This document shows, one piece after another, positions 12,876 to 21,850 of a stretch of 24,141 nt of DNA. The stretch is from IMG/VR virus record IMGVR_UViG_3300025886_000156, positions 1 to 24,141 of that record; one strand, given 5' to 3'. A program made the translations under genes and the position numbers. Within the stretch, counting starts at the first letter, position 1. Every line of letters begins with the position of its first letter. Below the pieces are notes generated by a model. It was not told the DNA's origin and did not search any database. It saw only the letters and a program-made list of their open reading frames with translations. This DNA is from a virus.

Positions 12876-15800
12876 ATGGCAGAGTTTGTACATAGTTTCC
12901 AAAGAGGGAGAATGAACAAAGACCTTGACGAACGTTTAGTTCCGAATGGAGAATATAGAGATGCTCTAAATTTAGATTTAGCAAATTCAGACGCAAGTGA
13001 CGTTGGAGCTATGCAAAATATTGCAGGCACAATACAATTGCGTTCAAAAGTAGGTACGGGAGCAACTTGGACAGGTGGTTATATAGACGCTATGACAAAC
13101 CCTGTTTGTATTGGATCTTATAGAGATGATATAAATGAAAGAATATATTGGTTTATAGCAAGTGATGGCATTAGTGCTATTGCTGAATACGACCAAGTTA
13201 AAAACGAGGTTAGCCCTATTTTAGTAGACACCGCGGGTATTTTAAATTTTTCTGCTGATTATTTGATTACAGGTATAAACATACTTGACAAGTTTTTGTT
13301 TTGGACAGACGATCAAACTGAACCAAAGAAAATTAACGTTGAAAAGTTTAAAACGGGTTCTACTGATTTTGTTACTCAAACTAAAATTCCTAAATGGGAT
13401 GCCGTTCAAAATAACTATAATACAAATTTATCAGGTCAGCCAGATTTTGTAGAAGCAGATGTTACTGTTATAAAACTATCCCCATTAGATGCCCCTACTT
13501 TTACTGCAGCAGATTCTAAATTTGGCAATGATATTATTGGAACTGGTAATACGCCGGCAACAACCAGGTTTAATTATATTGATTTATATAATTTTACCTA
13601 CATTCCAGATTTGATATCTTTTCCATCACGATTTACTGCTTATCCTACATATGGCGAATATTTGGAACAGATAGAATCTGGCGGCGACTATCTTGATAGT
13701 TCTTTTAATGACTCTGTTAACAACCCTAACTATGATGCTACCTATGGGTGGAACGGGTTAGTAACTTTTATTACAGATCAATTAGTCACTGTTTGGGACA
13801 CTGTAGATAATGATATAGTAACACTTAAAGCAGAATTTAATAATCAATTTGGTCAAATTGAAAACTACGCGTTACAAATAAAAATAACGCAAATAAATAA
13901 CACAGAAATAACAGGTCAAATACAAGCTATATCTACTGATATAATTAGAAACATAGACGCTGAAGGCGTTAGTACACCTCTGCAATGGGAAGCTGTCTTA
14001 CAAGAAAAAGACCCTATGTTTGAATATGTGTTCCCTAGGTTTGCGTATAGATGGAAGTACATAGATAATGAGTACTCTTGTTTTTCACCTTTTTCAGAGG
14101 TTGCTTTTATTGGAGACGAATTTGAATATATTTCTTCTAATGGGTATAATGTAGGCATGACTAATAATATTAGAAAACTTGCAATAGAATCTTTACAATG
14201 GGGTTCCGAAGAGGTTGATGAACTTGATATACTATATAAAGAATCAAACAGCACAGCTGTATATGTTGTAGACACTTTAAAGCTGCAGGATTTTGTTCCA
14301 TACACCTTAACGCCTTTACCTACTTCTTATAAAATCAATACTGAGTTAATTACAAAATTAGTTGAATCTAACCAAATATTAAGACCGTGGGATAATGTTC
14401 CGCGTAAAGCTAAATCTCAAGAAATAATTGGCAACAGAGTAGTTTATGGTAATTACTTACAAAACTACACACTGAATAACACAATTAAGCTAGGCTTAAC
14501 ATTGTTTTCTAATGTTCACCCTGGAACACTGCCTTCTGAAATTGATCCCGCTACTGAGATTGGAATTCCAAATCCAAATACAAGAATGCCTTACAAGTCT
14601 TTAAAGTCTATACGAACCTACCAGCTAGGAGTATTATTTAAAGATCAATATGGAAGGGAAACACCCATATTTACTAGTGAAGAATCCGGCTTGCAAATAG
14701 ACGTAAATGAAGCTTCTTTTGTAACGCAATTACAAGCCTCTCCTATTTCCTTACCTCCTTTTCCTGAGGCAACGCATTATAAGTTTTTTGTAAAAGAAAC
14801 TGCAACCGAATATTACAATTTAGCTTTAGATAGATTTTACTTAGCAGAGGACGGCAATGTTTGGCTTTCTTTTCCTTCATCTGAAAGAAATAAAGTTGAC
14901 GAAGAAACTTATTTAATACTTAAAAAGCAGCACGACAATAATATTCCTGTAACTACTGCGAATAGATACAAGATACTATCAATAGCAAATGAAGCACCTG
15001 ATTTTATATCAAGATTCGACGCCTTCATTGCATCATCTTCTGTTACACTACTTAATGAAATAGAACCTGGTTTTTTACAAATTAAATTTACAGGGCCAGA
15101 TAATCAAACCAATTCTAATTTTAGAGAAAACTTGAACTCCTCTGCTAAAATAGCTATAAATTTTTCAGGACAAAGCACTCAGAAATATGATTTACAATCT
15201 GCTGAAATTAGCGGTACCAATGGAACAACTTATACATTAAAACTTGAAAATGCTTTAGGAGCTGAAGTTCCTGTAATTCCAGATGGAACTACTAATGTAA
15301 TTATAGAAATTTACCAAGAAGAAACTAAAAATTTACCAGAATTTGAAGGTAGATTCTTTGCTAAAATAAACAGAAACTTTGGTTTTGACACAAATATTAT
15401 ATCTTCTTTTAAAGCTTTAAAAACGCAATATGCAGTTAAAGATGAAATAGACTTTGAAAGAGCGTTGCAACCTGAAACTAACGGAGCAGGGGTTCCTAGC
15501 GGTTATTACTATGGAGACAATGGCAGTAGAGATGTGAAAAATGATGTTGGGGGGGATCAACTATGCAACGGTCGTGCTGGCGAAAGATATTTAAGAGGAG
15601 GCAATGGCTGGGGAGGCGCTGGTTCCGGCGTGCAAGCATTCCTTAGCGACGGCTATCAGCCTCCTACTAATGGCTCTAATGTTTTTGGCTTTCAGTATTT
15701 GGATTCTCCATTAAATGGACTCATAGATGATATGGTAGGAACCACGCCTGATATGTGGGGGAGTCGTACACCTCTTAGTGGTTACATAGCTCCAGGAGCT

Positions 15801-18800
15801 AGTATTAGGTTTAAATTTAAAGACGGATCTTATTCTAATATATATACAGTAGACCAATCTTTTGGTAGAGTTACATATAGGGGCGCAGAAGCAGTGAAGG
15901 TAACATGGCACGGGTTTCCTCCTATCCCAAGATTTAATTGTAGAGATAGAAACGCACAGTGGAATTATAGATATGGCTGTACGATTACTCTTAAAGAACA
16001 ATTAAACGAGCCTTTAATGCCAAACGCAGGGGATTGGGAACACCTTCAAGATGTATTGCCTAGCGTACAAGTAGTTGAACCAATAACCAGCGATAACAAC
16101 AAGCTTTTATCTTCTTCAAACCCAGCTATATTTGAAACAGAGCCTAAAGAATCTGTTGATTTAAACTTGTTTTATGAGGCAAGCAACGCTATTCCAATAG
16201 CAGATTACAATACACCTAATCAATTAATAAACTGGTTTAACTGCTACTCGTATGGAACAGGGGTTGAATCAAACAGGATTAGAGATGACTACAACGCAGT
16301 ATATATAGATAAAGGGCCTAAAGTTTCAACCGTACTGGACGAACCTTACGCAGCTGAACGAAGAGGTAGCGGCTTTATATTTTCGCAAATATATAACTCT
16401 ACATCGGGTATAAATAGATTAAACCAATTTATACAAGCAGAACCTATCACAAAGGATCTTAATCCTATATATGGAACAATACAGAAATTACATGCTCGTG
16501 ACACTGATTTAATATCTTTATGTGAGGACAAATGCTTACGTGTGTTAGCTAATAAGGACGCTTTATACAACGCCGATGGTAATTCTAATGTAACATCTAA
16601 TCAATCGGTATTAGGGCAAGCTGTGCCTTATGCAGGTGAATTTGGCATATCTAAAAACCCAGAGTCTTTTTCTTCTTATGGATTTAGAGCATATTTTACA
16701 GACAAGAATAGAGGTGCAGTAATAAGGCTTTCAGTAGACGGTATTACAAATATCGCTGATAAAGGAATGGCTGGATTCTTTGCAGATAACTTAAGAACCA
16801 CTACAACAGCTGTGGGAAGTTACGACGATGACAAAGACATATACAACCTTACTCTAAATAACCTATCTAACTACTGGCAGAAAAGACTTAGTCTTGACGC
16901 TAATTATCAATTAGATCCCGATTGCGAGGACGCACCAACAAGTTTAGTACCAAATACTACAATATCATTTAAAGAAAGTGTAGATGGGTGGACTAGTAGA
17001 AAAGACTTTATACAAGAGTCCGGTATTACATTAAACAATTTGTATTATACATTTAAAAATGGTTTAATATGGATACATGGAGCTAATTCTGTATATAACA
17101 ACTTCTATGGAATACAATACGATAGTTCATTTAACGTTTTAATAAATGAACAACCGCAAGTGGTTAAAGGGTACAGTACTTTAAATTACACAGGCACCGC
17201 TTCCAGGATTTTTGAATACCAAAGCGGCAATAAGTGGTACTCTATTGCGGAAATTAACGCTAATCAAATAACACCTACAGCTTCACAGCTTAAAAAGCAC
17301 GGCTGGTACACTAGCTTTGTTAGAACAGATCTTGAAGCTGGTGAAATTAAAGAATTTCAAAAGAAAGAAGGGAAGTATTTTAATTACATAAAAGGTACTT
17401 TAATTGGCTGCGAGCCTGATACAGGAGGTATTGGACCTTGCTTGGATTGTGGTGAAACACCTCAAGATTACTTGTTAACTGTTACTATTGACGAAACTTG
17501 TAGCAGCTCTGGTTCTCCAACTCCAGATACTGATTTTGAAGGATGGTACCAGTGGAATGCTAAAGGTCTAAGCTCTTCAATATTAGAAGCACCAACTGCT
17601 CAAGATGCTAAATGTATTATAGACGATTTTTATGCTTATGTAAACGGAGGCTACAGCTCGGTAACTTCAATAAATTATAATCAATTTAAGTACGTATTTT
17701 CAGACGGTATATCTGTAGGAACTCAAATATACGATAAAGATACTTTGCAGCCTATAACTGAAGCAGGCACTTATTTGTGGATAAAACCTCCGCCAATAGG
17801 GATTGCACCAGACAGCCCTTCTTTAGATTCTAATAACCCGACTATAGTACCTAATACATATTTTATAGTTATATGGGGATCAGACGGAGTTATTACATCT
17901 GTTACACCATATAGTTCTCTTACAGTATGCCAAACGCCCCCAGATACTTATTGGGCTATGTGGACTACTTTCCAAGTTGTAACAGAAGAAACGGGGTCGC
18001 ATGTAGAAACCTTAGCTAATTATTCTAATGCTTTAGATAGTAAGTGTGCGCTTGAGGATTTATATCAGTTAACTGTTGATGAAACAGCAACGGGAGGCTT
18101 CCAAGGTGGAATAGGATTTTATTTTTATAGCAATATTGGCTTTGGAGTAGGCACACAGCTTTACGATCGGGATGATCTTTCACTGCCTCTTAATAGCCCT
18201 GGAGCTCACTTATTAGTAAGGCCACCGGCAGAGAATAGTTTAAACGATGACGTTTTTATACGAGATAATGGCGTATCTGCCCCGGATTCTTACGAAATAG
18301 TAATTGTAGGTAGCAATGGAGTGGTAGAATCCATAACACAATATAACACTATTACAGGATCTTGTTCCGAGGACCCTTACGAGCCCGTAGAAGGCCAAGA
18401 CTTTAGGTTTATAGCTAAAAAAAGTGCGTCTCCATATTTTGGGCTGTTCGATGACACCTTAACAGAAGTGAGTTCTCCTTATACATTTGCACCTGTGCCT
18501 AATTCCTCTACCTCAGCTGTAGCTAAAGTAAGCGACAATTACACCTATATACTAACGGCGGGATTGTTTGGTCCTGAAGTAGTCCATTTATCAACTAATA
18601 ATGGCGAAAGCTGGGGTGCTTTGCCTTTTTCTAGTACCGTAAATGAGGTGCATATTTCCAAATCTGGTCAAGTTATTATTGTTGAAAGCGGGGGATATAA
18701 TAACCCTTTAATTGAAGTTTCAAATAATTTTGGAGGTAGTTTTACAACTTTTAATTTAAATAACATAATTACGCTAGGAACATCTATTCCTGTTATAAGC

Positions 18801-19385
18801 AGGGTAGCATTGTCTTCGGGAGGTAAATTTATAACGATAAGCGTCATTGGTGTTTCAGGCATTACGTTTGGCGATAATAATAACCGCATATTAAAAAGTA
18901 GTGATTATGGGGTTAGCTTTAGTGACATAACCGACAACGTAGGCTTTCCTTCTATAGGAGCTATGTATGACGTTAGTATTCAGGACGCTTTAATATCAGG
19001 AGATGGTAAATATGAAATATATTTTAATTCTTCAGGTGCATCTAGATATTCTGACGACTATGGCGAAACGTTTATTGATAAAAATTATCAACAAACCGAT
19101 TGGAATGAAAATGGTCAAATAAGCGAAAGTGGAAAATATTTTATGATAACAGGTATTAATTTTGAAGGCTCTTATTCAACGGATTTTGGAGTTTCAAATA
19201 CGCTGTCAACTATTCCTACAGCTTCACAACAGTACTTAGGCGTGAGCAGTTCAGGAGAATTTTCTTTTGCTTCGGGAACTTTAGCTAATAGCTTGCTGTA
19301 CAGTGATGATTTCTTTGTTACATTTACGCCTATTGGGCCGGTAGCAAATGTTTCTAAACCTTTTATATTAGTAGACGTAAGTTAA
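12876..19385 (+). CDS. giant tail stabilisation/muzzle-like protein with C-terminal repeats and Asp-box propeller
   Basis: This 2169-aa virion protein begins FQRGRMNKDLDERLVPNGEY, then RDALN and SDASDVGAMQNIAGT, a signature of large tail nozzle or stabilisation proteins in marine and crAss-like phages. A second conserved block near residues 1205-1335 contains SNQSVLGQAVPYAGEFGISK, NPESF, TDKNRGAVIRLSVDGITNIA and GSYDDDKDIYNLTL. Between them lies a Gly-rich segment (about 870-925) encoded by locally GC-richer DNA with a G7 run at 15549-15555. After about residue 1480 come two tandem Cys-containing beta domains (1556-1685 and 1696-1830), then a propeller-like domain with six Asp-box motifs (about 1838-2169). 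The conserved part would close the tail tube; the C-terminal domains probably point outward and may bind host surface glycans. No sialidase catalytic set is visible. Confidence 0.8.
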   Translation: MAEFVHSFQRGRMNKDLDERLVPNGEYRDALNLDLANSDASDVGAMQNIAGTIQLRSKVGTGATWTGGYIDAMTNPVCIGSYRDDINERIYWFIASDGISAIAEYDQVKNEVSPILVDTAGILNFSADYLITGINILDKFLFWTDDQTEPKKINVEKFKTGSTDFVTQTKIPKWDAVQNNYNTNLSGQPDFVEADVTVIKLSPLDAPTFTAADSKFGNDIIGTGNTPATTRFNYIDLYNFTYIPDLISFPSRFTAYPTYGEYLEQIESGGDYLDSSFNDSVNNPNYDATYGWNGLVTFITDQLVTVWDTVDNDIVTLKAEFNNQFGQIENYALQIKITQINNTEITGQIQAISTDIIRNIDAEGVSTPLQWEAVLQEKDPMFEYVFPRFAYRWKYIDNEYSCFSPFSEVAFIGDEFEYISSNGYNVGMTNNIRKLAIESLQWGSEEVDELDILYKESNSTAVYVVDTLKLQDFVPYTLTPLPTSYKINTELITKLVESNQILRPWDNVPRKAKSQEIIGNRVVYGNYLQNYTLNNTIKLGLTLFSNVHPGTLPSEIDPATEIGIPNPNTRMPYKSLKSIRTYQLGVLFKDQYGRETPIFTSEESGLQIDVNEASFVTQLQASPISLPPFPEATHYKFFVKETATEYYNLALDRFYLAEDGNVWLSFPSSERNKVDEETYLILKKQHDNNIPVTTANRYKILSIANEAPDFISRFDAFIASSSVTLLNEIEPGFLQIKFTGPDNQTNSNFRENLNSSAKIAINFSGQSTQKYDLQSAEISGTNGTTYTLKLENALGAEVPVIPDGTTNVIIEIYQEETKNLPEFEGRFFAKINRNFGFDTNIISSFKALKTQYAVKDEIDFERALQPETNGAGVPSGYYYGDNGSRDVKNDVGGDQLCNGRAGERYLRGGNGWGGAGSGVQAFLSDGYQPPTNGSNVFGFQYLDSPLNGLIDDMVGTTPDMWGSRTPLSGYIAPGASIRFKFKDGSYSNIYTVDQSFGRVTYRGAEAVKVTWHGFPPIPRFNCRDRNAQWNYRYGCTITLKEQLNEPLMPNAGDWEHLQDVLPSVQVVEPITSDNNKLLSSSNPAIFETEPKESVDLNLFYEASNAIPIADYNTPNQLINWFNCYSYGTGVESNRIRDDYNAVYIDKGPKVSTVLDEPYAAERRGSGFIFSQIYNSTSGINRLNQFIQAEPITKDLNPIYGTIQKLHARDTDLISLCEDKCLRVLANKDALYNADGNSNVTSNQSVLGQAVPYAGEFGISKNPESFSSYGFRAYFTDKNRGAVIRLSVDGITNIADKGMAGFFADNLRTTTTAVGSYDDDKDIYNLTLNNLSNYWQKRLSLDANYQLDPDCEDAPTSLVPNTTISFKESVDGWTSRKDFIQESGITLNNLYYTFKNGLIWIHGANSVYNNFYGIQYDSSFNVLINEQPQVVKGYSTLNYTGTASRIFEYQSGNKWYSIAEINANQITPTASQLKKHGWYTSFVRTDLEAGEIKEFQKKEGKYFNYIKGTLIGCEPDTGGIGPCLDCGETPQDYLLTVTIDETCSSSGSPTPDTDFEGWYQWNAKGLSSSILEAPTAQDAKCIIDDFYAYVNGGYSSVTSINYNQFKYVFSDGISVGTQIYDKDTLQPITEAGTYLWIKPPPIGIAPDSPSLDSNNPTIVPNTYFIVIWGSDGVITSVTPYSSLTVCQTPPDTYWAMWTTFQVVTEETGSHVETLANYSNALDSKCALEDLYQLTVDETATGGFQGGIGFYFYSNIGFGVGTQLYDRDDLSLPLNSPGAHLLVRPPAENSLNDDVFIRDNGVSAPDSYEIVIVGSNGVVESITQYNTITGSCSEDPYEPVEGQDFRFIAKKSASPYFGLFDDTLTEVSSPYTFAPVPNSSTSAVAKVSDNYTYILTAGLFGPEVVHLSTNNGESWGALPFSSTVNEVHISKSGQVIIVESGGYNNPLIEVSNNFGGSFTTFNLNNIITLGTSIPVISRVALSSGGKFITISVIGVSGITFGDNNNRILKSSDYGVSFSDITDNVGFPSIGAMYDVSIQDALISGDGKYEIYFNSSGASRYSDDYGETFIDKNYQQTDWNENGQISESGKYFMITGINFEGSYSTDFGVSNTLSTIPTASQQYLGVSSSGEFSFASGTLANSLLYSDDFFVTFTPIGPVANVSKPFILVDVS
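17541..17930 (+). repeat. tandem Cys beta domain, copy A
   Basis: This segment encodes residues 1556-1685 of the giant tail protein and is homologous to copy B directly after it. Shared positions include D[AS]KC..[DE]D.Y, G[IF].VGTQ[IL]YD[KR]D, [IV][KR]PP, and P[ND][TS]Y.IVI.GS[DN]GV[IV].S[VI]T.Y...T..C. Confidence 0.75.
17961..18365 (+). repeat. tandem Cys beta domain, copy B
   Basis: This segment encodes residues 1696-1830 of the giant tail protein. It is colinear with copy A over its full length, with the same start (DSKCALEDLY) and final Cys. The nucleotide sequences have diverged, so the duplication is not recent. Confidence 0.75.
18591..19325 (+). repeat. six Asp-box-like repeats (beta-propeller)
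   Basis: Six motifs of the form S-x-[DN]-[DNYF]-[GF]-x-[ST]-[FW] are spaced about 40-60 residues apart in the giant tail protein: STNNGESW (S1906), SNNFGGSF (S1949), SSDYGVSF (about 2009), SDDYGETF (S2059), STDFGVSN (S2101) and SDDFFVTF (S2143). The last two are degraded. Lines such as ISKSGQ, LSSGGK, ISGDGK, ISESGK and VSSSGE recur between them, as expected for propeller blades. Confidence 0.7.
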
Positions 19386-19417
19386 AATAAATAAAAATAA
19401 TTTAATAATAAATAAAT

Positions 19418-21472
19418 ATGCCTAGTTTTAACAATTATACATTTACAGATATTCAGTATACTATACCGGAAGGAAGTAATGTTTCTATATTATACCCAAC
19501 AGCTCAAATAACAATTGTACCAAATGAAGGTTATACAGCAGTCGCTGCGGATTTTTCGTTAGACTCTAGCTTTTCTGACAATGCAGTACAATCTGTTGTT
19601 TTTACTCAAGATGGTTTAAACGTGCTTTGTACTGTAACCTTTGATACAGGATTTGTAATGCCGTCAGGTAATTACACAATACCATTATGTGTTGTTGGAG
19701 AAGGAGGCGTAAGTCTTATTACTATAGATGGAACATTCATTGCCAACGTAGGACCTAATATTTCAGGAGATGTAAACGAATCTGTTCCTTATACAAACTC
19801 AGGAAGTGTTGGAGAACTTGAATTGCTTTTTACTAAAAATTATACAGCTAATGCCGGCTATTACTTAACTTCAACTGGACTTCAAGTTGTTACAGGCAAT
19901 GCGTCTAATTACAATATAGTTCAAGGGACTGTTTATGATGGGGATAACAATTTAACAGGTATTAGTTATGCCGTTAATTATTTATATCCTAATCAAAGCA
20001 TTGATGGTGATACATTACGGATTAATCAAGTTTCAGCTAAAGAAATATATGTAGCCCCTCCTGCTCCTGTTGTAACAGGCTATGGGTTTTTACCAACCAG
20101 CGTCTCCCCTAAAGGTACTACAATAAGAAATTGGGAAATAAGCGGTGAAATAGGCGCAACATTCTCTATTGTGATGACCAGTCAATCTGGGGGCTCATGG
20201 AATTTAGCTACTAATCAAGTTATTCCAGCTACAGGGAGTACTATTTTGAATGTACCCTTTCCTGCTATTGTTGGAATGGCTAATGAAGAGATCTACACAA
20301 TTACATTTTCCGGTGGCATAGACCCTGCTTTAATAAACCCAATAATTATGTACCAATTTACTGCTTTACCTAGAATCGCATTTACAGGCTCGTCAATTAA
20401 TGGCATAACGGGTTACACTCCTGTAACAACGGAAAGGACCGCACTCACTAGATTAGTTGAAGACTCCAATTTAATAACTATTGAATGGGATATATCAACA
20501 CCAGACGGTTTATTGCAATATCCTAATACCGTAAATAGAACTACCATTACAAACATGGATCCCGTGCTAGCTACTGAAAACACATCCGCGGTCACAAATA
20601 GCACTTCTTTAGATTTAAACTCCACTACCGGCCTTGCTGCAGGGGATAAATTTAATTTACCAACAACTTCTTTTGGAGAAAATGATTCCGGGTATGCTCC
20701 TTTCCAGTATGAGGTAACAGCTGTTAATTCATCTACTAATATAACTATTTCCCCAGCTATATCAATGCTAGAAGATAATAGAATAATTTTTTGGAAAAAT
20801 AGCGGGAACGTATCTACTATCAATAGTACATCATACACTCCTGCTACAGATTCATCTGGTAAATTAACATTAGTATTTGACGTTACTGGCTATGGGGATG
20901 CAGATTCAATATTTATTATTGATTTAGACACTATATTTAATTTTGTGCCAAACTTAGCTTGCGGATCAGCTGCTATTAGCGGTGGTGAAGGCATAACAGA
21001 CTATTCTTTAGACTTAGATCCAACAGGAGGTGTTGTAGCGTTTTTAGTTAATGGACAAGGTTTACCTGATAAGTTTGAAATATTCCACGGCTTACCTTTT
21101 GCTAATGATAAAAAAGCAACATCCGGCATGGTGGCATCTGAAAACTTTGGGCCATTTGAAAACAATTTTGGCACATCCCCACTGAATGCAATACCAACTT
21201 CATCACAGCTAAATTCAGATCAATTCATAGGATCTGATAAATACGCACCCTTGCCGTTTGCTCCAAGCAGAACTTCAGAATTTAACTCAGACACAGGATT
21301 TACTATACCAAGTATGACCGTAGGTGGAACAACTTATCAACAGGTTGTTTGGTGGCAATACACAGCAGCCGATTATACTAGTAATCCAAATGCAACAATA
21401 AGAATAACAGGCCCGACAGGTACTGGGTGGGATGCTTTAAGACTATGCTGCCCTGATGGAAATTGTACTTAA
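19418..21472 (+). CDS. fibre-like virion protein with Ig-like repeats and C-terminal adhesin module
   Basis: This 684-aa protein is beta-rich, Ser/Thr/Asn-rich and poor in basic residues, with no signal or membrane segment. The first about 220 residues look like two related Ig-like units: NEGYTAVAADFSLD...VVFTQDG...VTFDTGFVMPSGNYTI, then KNYTANAGYYLTS with a similar tail. A further Ig-like stretch (about 225-320, GYGFLPTSVSPKGTT onward) and another beta region follow. Residues 515-677 are the module also found alone at 1095-1622. This N-terminal-stalk, C-terminal-head layout fits a tail fibre, head fibre or other host-recognition protein. It lies between the giant tail protein and a small conserved virion protein. 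The leader is very A-rich (AATAATAAATAAAT-ATG). Confidence 0.7.
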   Translation: MPSFNNYTFTDIQYTIPEGSNVSILYPTAQITIVPNEGYTAVAADFSLDSSFSDNAVQSVVFTQDGLNVLCTVTFDTGFVMPSGNYTIPLCVVGEGGVSLITIDGTFIANVGPNISGDVNESVPYTNSGSVGELELLFTKNYTANAGYYLTSTGLQVVTGNASNYNIVQGTVYDGDNNLTGISYAVNYLYPNQSIDGDTLRINQVSAKEIYVAPPAPVVTGYGFLPTSVSPKGTTIRNWEISGEIGATFSIVMTSQSGGSWNLATNQVIPATGSTILNVPFPAIVGMANEEIYTITFSGGIDPALINPIIMYQFTALPRIAFTGSSINGITGYTPVTTERTALTRLVEDSNLITIEWDISTPDGLLQYPNTVNRTTITNMDPVLATENTSAVTNSTSLDLNSTTGLAAGDKFNLPTTSFGENDSGYAPFQYEVTAVNSSTNITISPAISMLEDNRIIFWKNSGNVSTINSTSYTPATDSSGKLTLVFDVTGYGDADSIFIIDLDTIFNFVPNLACGSAAISGGEGITDYSLDLDPTGGVVAFLVNGQGLPDKFEIFHGLPFANDKKATSGMVASENFGPFENNFGTSPLNAIPTSSQLNSDQFIGSDKYAPLPFAPSRTSEFNSDTGFTIPSMTVGGTTYQQVVWWQYTAADYTSNPNATIRITGPTGTGWDALRLCCPDGNCT
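20960..21451 (+). repeat. paralogous adhesin module, copy 2 (fused C-terminus)
   Basis: This segment encodes residues 515-678 of the 684-aa protein and matches the stand-alone protein at 1158-1619 from Cys to Cys. It carries about 10 extra residues before the VVWWQYTAADY block. The DNA is still partly alignable (for example around the GLPDKFEIFHG codons), so the copies share ancestry. Confidence 0.75.
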
Positions 21473-21489
21473 AATAAAAATATAAAAAT

Positions 21490-21819
21490 ATGGCAAATCT
21501 AACAATGACATTTTCAAACCCCTTGCCTGACGGGATTCAAGTAGGGGATATTGCTTGGTACCTAAACACAACTACAAATGATGAATTTGAAATGGGGCCA
21601 ATAATTGCAATAACAAATAACCCTGTATCTATAACTATAGACTTAGCTGCAGGTGTACCCCCACCAACGTCTAGTGATTTCATTTTTTATGTTGAAGATC
21701 CAATTGGGCATTTAGGGCAATTAAAAGGATATTACGCCGAAGCACAATTTAGAAATGATTCAACAAGCTATGCTGAACTATTCTCCGTTGGGTCAGAGAT
21801 ATTTGAGAGCAGTAAATAA
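21490..21819 (+). CDS. small conserved virion-type protein
   Basis: This 109-aa protein is beta-rich. It begins MTFSNPLPDGIQVGDIAWYL, continues FEMGPIIAITNNPVSITIDL, and ends LKGYYAEAQFRNDSTSYAEL then FSVGSEIFESSK. The C-terminal pattern GYYAE..F.N.S...AELF.VGSE[IV]..SSK recurs in small proteins next to tail genes of marine phages as I recall them, and suggests a structural component. Its exact role is unknown to me. It follows the fibre-like gene after a 17-bp leader of AAAATAAAAATATAAAAAT type. Confidence 0.65.
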   Translation: MANLTMTFSNPLPDGIQVGDIAWYLNTTTNDEFEMGPIIAITNNPVSITIDLAAGVPPPTSSDFIFYVEDPIGHLGQLKGYYAEAQFRNDSTSYAELFSVGSEIFESSK

Positions 21820-21850
21820 TACGTAATAATAAAATATAAAACTTAATTAA

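Noticed and set aside
13916-14305. Antisense open frame of 129 codons in the giant tail gene
   Set aside because: Low-information Ser/Tyr/Leu-rich product opposite a well-supported gene.
18591-19325. Sialidase (neuraminidase) activity for the propeller
   Set aside because: Asp-boxes alone do not give activity; I do not see the FRIP-like motif, the arginine triad or a Tyr/Glu pair in a convincing arrangement.
20413-20838. Antisense open frame of 141 codons in the fibre-like gene
   Set aside because: The Val/Leu/Ser-rich product is typical of the complement of Thr/Asn/Ser codons; there is no antisense gene elsewhere in the window.
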